Assembly (NCBI GenBank): GCA_002682825.1
Contig: NOKP01000027.1
Coordinates: forward strand, 372,001-436,000
Direction of reading: 5' to 3'
Origin: Neonectria sp. B-13
Taxonomy: Eukaryota > Ascomycota > Sordariomycetes > Hypocreales > Nectriaceae
Length of the DNA stretch: 64,000 nucleotides
Shown: positions 21,742 through 33,910 of the stretch, in pieces
How positions within the stretch are numbered: the stretch's first letter is position 1
How the letters are laid out: each line of letters opens with the position of its first letter
Made by a program: the position numbers and the translations under genes
The notes under the pieces: model-generated
Databases searched by the model: none
The model's input: the letters and a program-made list of their open reading frames with translations, nothing else
Told to the model about the DNA's origin: nothing

Positions 21742-24439
21742 CTAGATAGTCAAGCTGCTGATCTCGGCACCTCCAGCCCGGTCCATCTCTGGAGTAGGCG
21801 GCGGCAGGTTTTCTGACTTGGTGCAGATCCAGCAAGAGGCATACATGTTGACGCGGTCGATGCAAGCACCGTCGAGTCGGGCGCCGTGACGCTTGGGCGT
21901 GAAGCCGTGGCTCTCAAATTCCTTGATGTACCACGGAGTCAACGCCGACGAGCGCAGCAAAACTCGGCCGCCCATCTGGAGGGCCCGATTGAGCTTCGTG
22001 ATTTGGGCGCCGGCCGCGCGGGCACCCGTGTCGAACCAGTCCATGCTGTCCATGACGACGGCCACGGTCAGCGTTCCCGGCATGATGCGCGCAATGACTT
22101 CCTCGAGCTCGTCGGTGTGGATGCGGAGACCATCGAGAGCGTTGGGGCGCGAGAGCTTGGCATGTGCCTTGGGACTGAGATAGTCGGGATGACACTTGCG
22201 AGAGAACTTGCCAGCGAGGCAGACATAGTAGTACGGGTTATCCTCGGCGATGTGAGTCTCTTCGGCAACGGGATCAAGGGTGTTAACCATGTAGTGCCAG
22301 ATGGCGTGTGAGCGAGAGTTCTTCGCGATGGGCTTGGGGCCCTTGACAACGTCGGATTCGGCGTGGTCGGCCTCGATCATGGCCAGCTGGTTCTTCGGGA
22401 CACCAAGAGCAGCCCAGAGGAAGCTCTCCTGGGCGACAACGAGGTTGCAGACAAGCTTGGACAGCAGAGCAGGACGGACCTTCTTTCGCCAGATCTCACG
22501 CTGCTCGTTGAGCGTCCTGGCCTCCAGCAGCTGCTTAACAGCCGACTGGAGACCAAAGATGCGGGCGATCCAGCGGAAGACACGGATGGCGTGGCGGGAA
22601 CCTCCCGTGTCGTAGAGGCCATATCCGCTACTGTTCTGGAAGACGTGGATGTTCTTGAGCCAGTACTGAAAGGCGCGACCAGACAGATGAGGAGACAACT
22701 TGGTGATGAGCAGCTCGCGAAACTGCGAGTGCTTGCCTTCTCCAAAGATCTTCCAGAAATCCTCGTAAGGCAGGCCAGACGTGTAAGCAGCGGCCTTGAG
22801 CTCGAGGAGGTGGTTCTGGGTGGGGTTCAGATCGACGGCGTGGACTCGAGCAGGGCTCTGAGTGAGATAGGAGAGGATGTTATCACCAGCGGATGTGATG
22901 GCAAGGACTTTGTCATCGGGGCCGAGCTTCAGGAGGCGCTCGTCAATGCGGGTATCTTCCCAGGTGAAAGCGTAGATGTACTCGTCGTTGAACTGGGTGT
23001 GCTTCTTGAGCTGGTCATCATAGTAGATACGCCAGTGGTGGTTCTGGTAGAAGAAAGAGGGGAGAGGCAGGTTGGAAGAGAGGTTCTGGACTGCGGTCAG
23101 GAAGGCCTTGGAGCGAATCTCCGGAGCAGATCTTTCGATCGCTCGGGTCAGAGCATCGCTCTGGTTGACTGGATGCAGGTATGGCGACTCAGTAGCGAGC
23201 GCATCGATACGCTCAAGAATCTCGTGGGGAAGACTGGATGCCGAAAAGGGCTTCTTGTGGCACCCAAGCCAGATGTAGTAGGGGATGGCGCCTAGTCCCT
23301 TGTTGCGAGTGTTGACGTTGAGAACCGTGCCGAATTTGTACTCAAGGTAGTCTCGGCGGCTAGGCTCAAGGCCAACACGGTCCAGATCAAACCAGGAGCG
23401 CCAGAAGTTGCGCGAGAAGAAGTTGACGTGACGATCAACTAGACCGCCGGTGTAGTTTCGGAATGCGAAATCAACCTTGTTCTGGACGTAAAAGTCCACC
23501 ACGCCCATGGTACCTTGGGGGGATAGCAGCGAAGTCACTGAATCGATAACCGAGTAGTAATCGGGCTAAGGCTCGAGGGTCAGCGTTTTCCAGGACAAGG
23601 CGCGTTTCTCTCCTCGTATTAGGAATGAAGATATAACCCACAATCATTGACAAGCTGTACGATAAGGTGATGAGGTCCGCACCGCCAAAATCCGGACGCG
23701 GTTTGGTGAAGTAGCTCAGCGCCGGAGACCGGGGAAGGGCCGGGTTGGATCCCATGCCCGGCTCGTGGTCCTCGAGGCGGAACTTGCGAGCATCCTCACA
23801 CACGACCTTGACGTTCTTCCAGCCAAGTCGTTCGAATCGCTTCTTGGCCACCTCGCACAGAGACGGGGAGAAGTCGACGAGGTAGACGCTCGAAAAGTAC
23901 TTGGGGACGTCGACGAACTCGGACATGGCTTCAATGTTGAAACCAGTGCCACCGCCAATCTGCAGCAGAATGGTGTAAGCACTTCGGAAGTGATTCAATT
24001 GGTAGCGCAATGAATGGACTTACATCAACCCAGACCCGCTTGGTCTCGCTGTTGTTCACAGCTTTGGCCTGGAGCTGTGCAGCAACTAGTGCCAGCATGT
24101 CCTCGCGGCCGCGGAGAAGGACCTTCCGTGTGGCATCGTAAGCCCCGGCTTGCTTCTTGTAGAAGCTCTCCAAAGCATCCTGCTGGTTGCCCTTGGAACC
24201 GCCCTGGTGAGGCTTGAGGAAGGAAGAGTAAAAGAAGAGGAAGAATGATTTGATCAGGCCGGGGGACTCGTCCTGCTTCCCGCCAAAGACGGAGGAAAGG
24301 CAGAGGGTGCTGAAAGCAGCCGCCACGATTCCAGCGAAGAGGGTCTGGACAGAGCCCAAGGACAAAATGTTACCACCCTAGACTCAGTTGTTAGCAGTTG
24401 GTGCACGAGAGCGCAAAGATGACGTACATGAGAAGCCAT
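21742..24439 (-). CDS. BTA1: Betaine lipid synthase (DGTS synthase)
   Basis: Makes the phosphorus-free membrane lipid diacylglyceryl-N,N,N-trimethylhomoserine: 3-amino-3-carboxypropyl transfer from SAM to diacylglycerol, then three N-methylations. Exons are 24439-24428 (four codons, MASH), 24377-24024, 23959-23642 and 23565-21742, giving 835 aa. Near the N-terminus is a hydrophobic segment (LFAGIVAAAFSTLCLSSVF). The methyltransferase (BtaB-like) comes first, with SAM motif RVWVDIGGGTGFNIEAM and VYLVDFSPSLCEVAKKRF. The BtaA-like half follows, with KVLAITSAGDNILSYL and ARVHAVDLNPTQNHLLELK. This BtaB-then-BtaA order is the reverse of the green algal enzyme. Joins read WVD/IGGGTG and LSMI/PDYYSV. 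Fungal BTA1 is known to be induced by phosphate starvation, but I see no CACGTG within about 450 bp upstream. Confidence 0.95.
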
Positions 24440-25851
24440 GGTACTCTCTCATTGTTCAAGGAGAGAGGGAGGTTGTTGAAAAAGCGCTAGCTAAGAGAAG
24501 CAGTGTTGAATGCCGTGGACACGATCAGGTTGAAAGATGGATCGGACAGAAAGACACGGCACGGCGAGCCAAGGATATATACGCTTCAGGCACGAGCAAG
24601 CGCACCAGGTATGATCTAGTACTGCAAGCACAAAAAAGCTGCCCACGAGACTCGTTGAACAACACGGCGTCTTTCCGGACCCCTCAGTCGCTCACGGATG
24701 ATCTCTCCAACGGCAATCTACTTGCTCGACAGGACAATCGCCGCCTTGGGAGCTTTCTGACCCCACTGGATGGCGATACCCCGCCGCCCAGGGTCTCTGG
24801 CCAGGAAGAGGTCGCGACTCGACGACAGAGGCGTGAGCCAATGGCTGGAGCACATGCTCGAGCGCCGTGTGGTTGTAGGGACCTGGGAAGGCTGCGCTGG
24901 CGGCGCACATGTCCCATGCTTGGCTATGAGCGGCTACTCAACGTCGCAGTAGTGTGGGTGGGGCTTGGGGTTTTGACGGTTCCAGCTCTGTTTACCTTTA
25001 TGGTCTTGGAGTATTGGAGAGTTAAGGGATTCTGAGCGATGCAATGCGTGCGATGATGCTGCACAAGCAGGAGCCTGGTGTCGTTGGGTGTTCGTACAGT
25101 TGTGGCTCATCAGGCAAAATGTCGTTTCTTTCGAGTAAGCTCTGCGAACATTGCCAGAGCCCTTGGTTTCCAATTGCACAGCAAATGTAACTAGCACGTA
25201 CAACAAGACCAGCTGTCTCCATGAAAACAGCCCCAACAACAAATCACCTACTATGTAGACGTGCCATTGCTATTGTCGTTTGGCTGGGGTACAGGGAGCC
25301 TGGGCTTGTTAGCGGGCTTCTGGACACCCACGAACCATGCATTCCCCGATTAGGAAATTCCAACAGCCAATCAGGAGCGGTTTGCTCACCACATGTAGCA
25401 GTCATCAGTCGTGTAAGGAGTCCAGAAGCCATGACACTGGGAACGAACAGACGAGAGAGCGCAAGCCTGGCATCCGAAAGGTACTTGTCGCAGGTGTATT
25501 AATTACTCGACTTGTTGGTGAAGGCCAGATCTTGTGCGGCATTTTATTCGGGTCGTGCCAATCACTGCGTCAACTTTCTAATGCCAAACCGCACACCCAT
25601 TCGTCCATGATCCATCTGTCGTCATGATCTTGTGCAAGAGACAGCCGGCCGGCATTTGAAATGACGAGGAGTAGGACCCTTGAAACGCGGCTTGTGGGAA
25701 CTCTGGGGTAGCAGTGATGCTTAGCCGTCTTGGACACTGTCCTTGACAAGCTCAAAATGGAGATGGCATCCCGATCACGTTTCGGGTCTTTCAGGAGCCC
25801 ATGACACCGTCGATGCTCTAGGTCCAATTTACCGGCACACCAGACAGCCGG
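24440..25851. other. Intergenic region, no gene seen
   Basis: About 1.4 kb between BTA1 (promoter side) and the 3' end of the GGCT-like gene. The frame at 24388-25035 overlaps BTA1 exon 1 antisense and has no family features. No repeats or RNA gene recognised. Confidence 0.6.
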
Positions 25852-26712
25852 TCACTTCAGGTCGGTGCCAGTGTACCGCAACGTCAGCCCGTCAACCTCT
25901 TTACCGGTATCGCTGAACCGGATCTTACACCGCACCACCTCAAACTTGTCCGTAACCGAGAACCGGATCGACTCTTCCTCTTTCTGGTTTCTCACAAGGA
26001 ACGCCTTGCCTTCGATCTCAGCGGAAATCCGGTGCCCTGGAGCGTCCACAATGGCATTCCACGCCAGCAAGCGCCCGCCAGTAATGGTAGCAGAATTGTA
26101 TTCAGGATCATCAGACAAGCACATAATGATGGAGAGCTCGTCTGGGTCTACCAGAGGCCCGTAGAAGAAATACCACACTGGGTACTCGTCTTGACTGGGT
26201 CTGAAGACGGCTTTGTTCGAACTTGGTCTGTTCTGCGGCAACGTGGAGTCTAGGCCAAGTGTGGGTGAGGCAGAGTCATGGCTCAGGTACTTTTCAGCAA
26301 TCGTGAGTTGTAAAAATGTCGGGCCGGCGCCCCAGTTGTTCTCGGCGAAATGGGTTGCAATCTGTGCCCGGGTGTTGTGGTCCACGCGGCAGAACACGGC
26401 CTCCCGCCCAGAGTCATCGGTGCCGCTCACGACCTCTGGAACATCCGTGAGCCCGGCAATAGACTTTATCGTTTCGGGGTCCGAAAGATGGCCTTGGATT
26501 TTGACGAGATAGGCTGCAGCCCGCGTCTGTTTGGGCGCAGCCTTTCTTTGAGGGATAACCCCGGACAGCTCATTGATCTTGTTAATGGCTCCCTTCTCGT
26601 CGAGGTCGAACAGGTCCATGTACTGGCAGATCATCTCCACTTCTGGTCCATTTACCGGGCCATCGTAGACGGATGATTGAGCAAAGGCTTCAAGTTCGTT
26701 GAGAGTGTCCAT
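25852..26712 (-). CDS. Gamma-glutamylcyclotransferase-fold (AIG2-like) protein
   Basis: A single exon encodes 286 aa. The C-terminal half carries the GGCT/AIG2 opening signature VWYFFYGPLVDPDELS (about residue 180), related to the YGTL motif that forms the active-site cavity. Further on come ATITGGRLLAWNAI and EIEGKAFLVRNQ, in the places expected for this fold. Family members cyclise gamma-glutamyl compounds to 5-oxoproline. The usual YGTL is YGPL here and I cannot place the catalytic Glu with certainty, so activity is open. The N-terminal 130 residues have no match I know; they begin with an acidic helical stretch (EVEMICQYMDLFDLDEKG). The start ATG at 26712 has no in-frame ATG upstream before a stop. 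No operon-like context. Confidence 0.7.
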   Translation of the reverse strand: MDTLNELEAFAQSSVYDGPVNGPEVEMICQYMDLFDLDEKGAINKINELSGVIPQRKAAPKQTRAAAYLVKIQGHLSDPETIKSIAGLTDVPEVVSGTDDSGREAVFCRVDHNTRAQIATHFAENNWGAGPTFLQLTIAEKYLSHDSASPTLGLDSTLPQNRPSSNKAVFRPSQDEYPVWYFFYGPLVDPDELSIIMCLSDDPEYNSATITGGRLLAWNAIVDAPGHRISAEIEGKAFLVRNQKEEESIRFSVTDKFEVVRCKIRFSDTGKEVDGLTLRYTGTDLK

Positions 26713-27533
26713 GGTCCATCAATGACTTTAATTTTGTTGCTTATCGATGCCTAGGTTAGTGGGCGAGAAACTCAAACGAGGCCCGCCTTATATGTGGTTG
26801 GTGAGATGGTCCTGGCGCTGCTGATGGCAGTGCGGAAGAGTGGTCGAGAGTTTGAGTCATTCGGGGAGACGCAGGAGAGCACTAGCCGCTGAATTCTCGA
26901 TGAGATGGGCAAAGCTTGTTTCTCCAGACCGATTGCATGACATTTGAGCCAGGGTTGACCTTCGGGGGGAATGAAAACTGGGCGCGAAAATGCTGTAAAT
27001 TGTTCATACCTGTTTGAGAACCGCGTCTTCTCCGTTGGCAGTACGGAGGAGCACCTTGAAGGCTAGCTGTCGCCAGTGGCTGACACCACTAAAGTGGACA
27101 GGCCGTTAAACACCGCGGCGGTAGTGACCTAGCATGAGCTCCCAAGGGGCTGTACGTCGATATCAAGTTCATGAGGCATTTGAAGGGTAGGAAAAGTGTT
27201 TAGCACCGTATGCAAACGACATTCGTAGAATCAAGAAAGACTTCCTTTATTAGATTGAGTGTGCCTATGTCTGGTCGGATCCTCGGTTCTTCCGATTGGT
27301 TGTACTCACCTCCCTGTTAGGCAGCCCCTCGGGGGGGCAAGCGCGACCGAGGGCGGCAAAGGTACGTACCTTTGCGGTGGCTTCAATGCACGTTCATTGA
27401 ATGGATGGCGCGCCGTCATCTTGCTGCTGCTTGTTGTCGCATCTCGAGAACCTTCTAATCCATCGCATCGACTCCCACCACCGCGCCTTCATCGAAACGC
27501 CGCGGCGCTCTCCATACCCATACGGCCTTCACG
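26713..27533. other. Divergent intergenic region between GGCT-like gene and ADA3
   Basis: About 820 bp of promoter DNA for both neighbours; no gene, repeat or RNA recognised. Confidence 0.6.
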
Positions 27534-29582
27534 ATGCCTCCGGGGCTAGGCCAGAAGGGCACCAGCAAGAAGAATTCCGCTGCTATGCAGAAGCAGAGCC
27601 GCAACACCACGCCAGCTCCGGCAGCCGGCACAGCAAGTCTCCCGCCTCAGGAGTTCTACGACCCCGAATACCTCAACACTAGAGTCATCCTCTTCCGAAA
27701 CCTGACGTACGACGACCTCGTCGACCAGTCCGCCTCCAATGCGACCGTCCCCGACTCCAAGAGCCTCGACGGTATGATCGAACGCCTCAAGAGCCTCACC
27801 AACATCATGGAGAAGCGCTCCACCTTTTACGACCGCGGCATGAGACACCTGGCAGACGAGCGCAAGAAACGACCTGACGACTACGACCGAAGCCGTGCGG
27901 ACGGCGAGCAGGAGGGGAAGCGACCCAAGCATAAGCGGAAGAAGACCGACGCCTTGGCTCCCCCGGATGGAAACGTTGGTATGGCTCCCCACCCACATTT
28001 TGCGCGTTAATTCTGCTTCGCGCGCTTGACACCTGTCGGCACCATCAACTGGACCCTGACTGACGTTTTCCATCCATCAATTTTCCACCATGCTAACGAA
28101 CCCTCGATAGAACGGTCATCCCCTATGCGCGATTCCAAACATAAACACTCACGCAACGAGTCCGCAAGCTCGTCCCTCTCCCCCGCTGCAGCTGCTTCAC
28201 CATCCGCCATGGAAGTCGACGACAAGGCCAAGAAAGAAGAGGACGAGGAAGAGTCGAGCTCTGAGGACGAGGGTGCGCCGCCCAGACGCGAGTTACCACA
28301 GTCGCAGACTTTCGGTGAAGACCCTTCGACCTTCCCCGACCCGACCGTATACGAAATCAGACCAGTCTACCCTGGCATGTCCGATGCAGAACGAAAACAA
28401 ATTTACTCCGTCGCCACCTATCCCAGGAGCGACCTCGCCGACCTCATCGCCGGAGATCCGCCTGACAAGGACTTTAGCAATGCCAAGCCGAGCAGTCAAA
28501 TCAACTTTTCGACCTTTTCAACCTACGTCGAACCTTTTTTCAGGCCATTTTCCGAAGAGGACCTGGCATTCTTACGGGAGCGCGGTGATCGTGTAACGCC
28601 TTTTGTTATGCCGAAGCGCGGCAAGCGACACTACATGGAGGTCTGGGCCGAAGAGGATGGTGGAATGTCCATTGACACCCCCCAGCAAGGACGCGACAAG
28701 CTGCCGCCGAACCAGCCCCGAGGCAGCATCGAGAACATGGAAGACGACGTGGGCGAGACTGACAAGCTTTCCGTCGGGCCCTGGCTGGCTCGACTGATTC
28801 AAACATTTCGACCTGAGGCTCGCGCGCAACCTGCAGATGATAAGCCAGTCACGAACGGCGTTATCAATGGAGATATCAGTATGAACGGAGATATGCCCGT
28901 TGAAGAGCACACCGCCGTCGGGACAGATGACAAGTCAAATCCTCTGCAGCCCGCTACGTACATGCCGGAGTCCGCATCGGAAGCCTGGAAGAAGGCATCG
29001 CATCCCAAACTCGAATACTCGCAAGTCGATGAGCGCATTAAGCAGGAGCTCCGGCATATCGGGTTCCTCCCACTGGAAGGATTTGAGGCAGAATTCGACG
29101 GGCATTTTGACGACGAGGTGGCTGCAAGACTTCGTCTTCTCCAGTCACGGCTGAAGGAGCAGATGCTAATCAACGGCGCACGTAAGGCAAGGTTGACTGA
29201 TCTTGTCCGTGAACGTATGGCCCACCAGGAGTACCAGACTATCCTGGAGGATCTCGACTCGCAAGTCCAAGCCGCGTACCTCAAGCGAACGCGGACCATG
29301 GGCAAGAGCAAGAAGAACAAACGGCCAGGAGGCGCCGGTGGAGGGAGCCATTTCGTGGGCGGCGCTGCGGGAACGGCGCGGCCAGGCATTGGCGACCTTA
29401 CCAAGATGCTCATGGAGCGGCGGAGACGGTGGATCGACACTATCGGATCGGTGTTTGACGATGAGAGCTTGGGCAAGGTTCCTCGAGTTACGGAGCCGGG
29501 CAGTTCGATTTTCAAATCCACAGACATGGCGGACTTGATCAAAAAGGAAAAGGAGCAGTGGGATGAAGAAGTTGACGAATAA
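27534..29582 (+). CDS. ADA3: SAGA/ADA histone acetyltransferase subunit ADA3 (NGG1)
   Basis: Subunit of the HAT module (Gcn5-Ada2-Ada3-Sgf29) of SAGA and ADA in the nucleus; it links Ada2 and stimulates nucleosome acetylation. Exons are 27534-27978 and 28111-29582 with a 132-bp intron (GTATGG, GCTAAC branch at about 28092, GATAG), giving 638 aa. N-terminal blocks are [20 protein letters not shown] and [20 protein letters not shown], followed by a Lys/Arg-rich stretch ([12 protein letters not shown]). The middle is Ser/acidic low complexity. The C-terminal Ada3 domain (about 430-630) shows [40 protein letters not shown] and [16 protein letters not shown], typical of Ngg1. Length is close to the 702-aa yeast protein. 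Start and splice keep frame. Confidence 0.92.
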
Positions 29583-30329
29583 GGGGAGAGTGCGAGGCTT
29601 CGAGTGTGTATATAAAGAGTTGTTGCTTTGTTTCTGTACGGAGGGATGGCGTTGAAGGAAATAGGGATACGGGGATAGGGTTAATGAATGACATGCGCGT
29701 TTTCTTTTCTTTACTTAAGCCAAGTCTGTATTTCCGATGAGGATATGGGGCCTGCATGTGATGAAGTAAGACTCCTGACCTTCAAGTCTGGTTCCTTTAT
29801 CATGTTTGAATGTGCCAATTGTGATTAATGAGGGGATTCGCGTGGAGACTCGACATAAGAATAGATCATGGATACTGCTAGCCGTCCTCGGCCAGGCAAG
29901 GCAGCCCCTCAATAAGGCATCTGAGATAAACCAGCAGTAAACAGATCGCTGAGGCCCAAAATGATAACATGCAGCATGCAGAGGCTCCCTCTTGCGATAC
30001 GTTCATAGGCCACGATGCTTGGGCGTGGTGGTGGTGGTCGCGGGCGCAATGACCAATGGACGTTATCACATTCCTTATCGGGGCATCGCAACAAGGCGCA
30101 TTCCGGGGCCGGGGCCAGCGGGCAACGGGTAGCACACGGACACTTACAGGCTACGGCCACGCGATTGTGACAGTAGGCAGCGGGGGCGGGAGGAGAGAGG
30201 AGACCTGGGAGAATCGAGCCAGCCCAGAAGCGTAATAACCTTAAGGTATTTTATATCCCTCCCCTGGACTGGCAGCTGCGGATACGTATTTACAACTGCA
30301 AAAACTACCCTCTCCGAAGCGAGGCTGCC
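29583..30329. promoter_or_regulatory. Urease upstream region with GATA-type sites
   Basis: 747 bp between the ADA3 stop and the urease ATG. GATAA cores appear at about 29963 (plus strand), about 30063 and about 30075 (both minus strand, read as TTATC). These are candidate sites for the AreA/NIT2 GATA factor that activates nitrogen-scavenging genes. Short GATA cores are common by chance, so this rests on clustering and on the gene's role. Confidence 0.35.
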
Positions 30330-33259
30330 ATGTATCTGGTTCCCAAAGAGGTTCGTTTCCGTCCCGTCTCCAACTGCGCCCTCCACTGGCCCTGCGCTCT
30401 TGTCGTGCATTGATTGAGTGGACTTGTGACTAACAGGGGGGGACGCTGGTCCCCGGAGCCGACTACAGCTCGACAAGCTCGTCATCTCACAGCTGGGCGT
30501 GCTCGCGCAGAGACGCCTGGCGAGAGGAGTGAAGCTGAACCATTCCGAGGCAACGGTGAGTAAGAGCTGTATAAGAGGGTACGGGTTATCTTGGCTGATT
30601 TTCCCGTCCTTCTCTGCCATCTCCTCATGACACCCGCAGCTTCACTGACATGTCATGACGACACCCCACAGGCTCTCATCGCCAACAACCTCCATGAGCT
30701 TATCCGCGATGGCAAGCACAGCGTCGCCGACCTCATGGCCCTCGGGTCCACGATGCTAGGCCGTCGCCATGTCCTGCCGTCCGTCTGCAGCACCCTCCAT
30801 GAGATCCAGGTCGAGGGCACCTTCACCACCGGCACCTACCTCGTCACCGTCCACAACCCCATCTGCACCGACGACGGCGACCTCCGCAAGGCCCTCTACG
30901 GCAGCTTCCTGCCCGTCCCGGACCCCGGCGTCTTCCCCCTGGCCGCCGCCGCCGAGTACGAGCCCGCCCGTCAGCCCGGCGCCGTCGTCACCGTCAAGGC
31001 CAAGGTCGCCCTCAACGCCGACCGCGCGAGGATCCGCCTGCGCGTGACCAGCAAGGGCGACCGGCCGATCCAGGTCGGCTCTCACTATCACTTCATCGAG
31101 ACCAACCCGCAGCTGGAGTTCGACCGCATCCGCGCGTATGGCTACCGCCTGGACATTCCCGCCGGTACCTCGGTGCGCTTCGAGCCCGGCGACACCAAGA
31201 CGGTGACGCTCGTCGAGATCGGCGGCCACCGCGTCATCCGCGGCGGCAACCACATGGCCACCGGTACCGTGGACCTCTCGCGCGCCGACGAGATCGTTGA
31301 CCGTCTGCGGGAGGCCGGCTTCTCTCACGTCCCCGACCCGGCCGGCGATCTCGGCCACATCGACGCCTTCCAGATGGACCGCTCGGCGTATGCCACCATG
31401 TTCGGCCCCACCACTGGCGACCTCGTCCGGCTTGGCAACACCGACCTGTGGGTCAAGGTCGAGCACGACATGACCGTCTATGGCGACGAGTGTAAGTTCG
31501 GCGGCGGCAAGACGCTGCGCGAGGGTATGGGACAGGCTACAGGGCGGACCGACGCCGAGACGCTGGACCTGGTCATCTCCAACGCCCTCATCGTCGACTG
31601 GACGGGCATCTACAAGGCCGACATTGGTGTCAAGGAGGGCATGATTGTAGGAATCGGCAAGGCTGGCAACCCGGACGTCATGGACGGCGTGGACCCCAAC
31701 ATGGTCGTTGGGAGCTGTACCGATGTCATTGCGGGAGAGGGCAAGATCCTCACCGCGGGCGCCATCGACACGCATATTCACTTCATCTGCCCACAACAGG
31801 TCCCCGAGGCTCTTGCATCTGGCGTAACCACCATGCTAGGAGGCGGCACTGGGCCAAGGTTCGTCTCTAGTCTCACTTATCCTCTTCGCATCCTCATCCC
31901 CTTCATACCATGACCTTCCCTGTCTCGGCCATGCTCAGAGCTAACCCTCACCCAGCGCCGGAACCAACGCAACAACTTGCACCCCTGGCGCCCACTACAT
32001 GCGCCTGATGTTGCAAGCCTGCGACACCCTCCCAGTCAACATCGGCATCACAGCCAAGGGCAATGACAGTGCCCCCGAGGCGCTCCGCGAGCAAGTCACG
32101 GCCGGCGCGTGCGGCCTCAAACTCCATGAGGACTGGGGCAGCACGCCGGCCGCCATCGACGCATGCTTGACCGTCTGTGACGAGTTCGACGTCCAGTGCC
32201 TCATCCACACCGACACGCTCAACGAGGCCGGCTTCGTTGAGTCCACCATCGCCGCTTTCCGCGAGCGCACCATCCACACGTACCACACCGAGGGCGCCGG
32301 CGGAGGCCACGCGCCAGACATCATCTCCGTCGTCGAGCACGCCAACGTCCTCCCGTCGTCGACAAACCCCACGCGGCCCTTCACGCGCAACACGCTGGAC
32401 GAGCACCTCGACATGCTCATGGTGTGCCACCACCTGTCCAAGAACATCCCCGAGGACGTGGCCTTTGCCGAAAGCCGCATCCGCGCCGAGACCATCGCCG
32501 CCGAGGACGTGCTGCACGACCTCGGCGCCATCAGCATGATGAGCTCCGACTCCCAGGCCATGGGCCGCTGCGGCGAGGTCATCCTGCGCACCTGGAACAC
32601 GGCCCACAAGAACAAGGTCCAGCGCGGCTACCTGCCCGAGGACGAGGGCACCGGTGCCGACAATGCCCGGGTCAAGCGCTACGTGAGCAAGTACACGGTG
32701 AACCCCGCCATTGCCCAGGGCTTCGGGCATCTCGTCGGGAGCATCGAGGTTGGCAAGCTGGCCGATCTCGTCGTCTGGGATCCCGCGTGGTTCGGGACGA
32801 AGCCGAGCCAGGTGATCAAGAGCGGCCACATTGCATGTGCTCAGATGGTATGTTCACCTCTTCCCTTTCACGTTGTGTCCCTTCAACATGTCCCCCCCCC
32901 TGAAATCGCACTTGATATCAACTAACCCCCTCTTCCAGGGCGATCCCAACGCTTCTATCCCTACCGTCCAGCCCATCATCGCCCGCCCCATGTACGCCCC
33001 CCTCGTGCCCTCCACCAGCGTCCTCTTCGTCTCCGAGGCGTCCATCTCCTCGGGCGCCGTCGCCTCGTATGGCCTGCGCAGCCGTGTCGAGGCCGTCCGC
33101 GGTTGCCGCAACATCAGCAAGCGCGACATGCGCCACAACGACCTTATGCCGCGCATGCGCGTCGACCCGGAGACGTACATTGTCGAGGCCGACGGCAAGG
33201 CCTGCGAGGCGGAGCCCGCCACGAGTCTACCGCTTACACAGGCCTTTTACGTATACTGA
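30330..33259 (+). CDS. Urease (single-chain nickel enzyme)
   Basis: Hydrolyses urea to ammonia and carbamate in the cytosol for nitrogen use. Five exons: 30330-30350 (seven codons, MYLVPKE), 30469-30555, 30672-31858, 31956-32847 and 32939-33259, giving 835 aa. The fungal chain fuses gamma, beta and alpha subunits in that order: [19 protein letters not shown], then [11 protein letters not shown] and [17 protein letters not shown], then [18 protein letters not shown]. Active site: the carbamylated Lys is K487 in [10 protein letters not shown]. Nickel-binding His are in AIDTHIHF and [13 protein letters not shown]. The flap Cys-His is C589-H590 in MVCHHL. All are intact. Activity needs UreD/F/G accessory proteins, which are not encoded nearby. 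The very short first exon is supported by the conserved start of fungal ureases. Confidence 0.97.
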
Positions 33260-33910
33260 GCAACGGATGCTTGAGGGACGGGCGAGAGGGCTTCTGGAAT
33301 GAAAGGCGATGTATGGGCTTCTGTTTGGAGTGAGGGTCATGTAGTAACTATGCATTCCGCTTTGGCGACTGAATGGGGAAAATACGAAAGTGAAAGTAAG
33401 CCTCTGCCAAGACTAAGAGGGCCTACATGAACGTAGCTCACGGTACCCGTAGGCTTCACTTCAGCTCGCTATCACAGCACGAAAAGGCGAAGACATCAAA
33501 GGACACTCTCGACTGAAATTCCAAGAATCGTTGCTCTCATTACGGCATAGCCAGCTCGGCTGTGGCAAATACAGCGACCAAGACGAAAAAACGTACACGA
33601 CACGGCAGGACCTTCTCCCGCAACCCATCCTGTTCATCCTGTCTCCTCAGCTACGGAGACTCCCATCCCTGGCCGCGTCCCCGGTGTTTTTGGTGCAAGC
33701 GGCCCCAAGCAAAACCCTCCCAAATAACACATAAAATACTAAACGAGAACCCCCGAACACCTAAATAGTATATAGGAGAAGGAAACCCCCTTTCCACATC
33801 TCACTCCCTGTCAGGTATCATGCTTCCCTAGGCGACAAGGCCACAGGAGCTCAACAGGGAGTGGCCATCAGACCGGAGGTAGCCAAAGCAGCGCCAAACA
33901 AGGGAGGAGC
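33260..33910. other. Convergent intergenic region between urease and HMG-box gene
   Basis: 651 bp of 3' flanks. An A-rich stretch at about 33720-33790 may serve 3' processing. No gene seen. Confidence 0.55.

Noticed and set aside
22363..23295. 310-codon plus-strand frame inside BTA1
   Set aside because: Antisense shadow of the BtaA-like half; composition is that of reverse-complemented coding sequence.
30756..32829. Long antisense open frames (up to 346 codons) across urease
   Set aside because: They are shadows produced by the strong GC-ending codon bias of urease; the sense frame has full family conservation.
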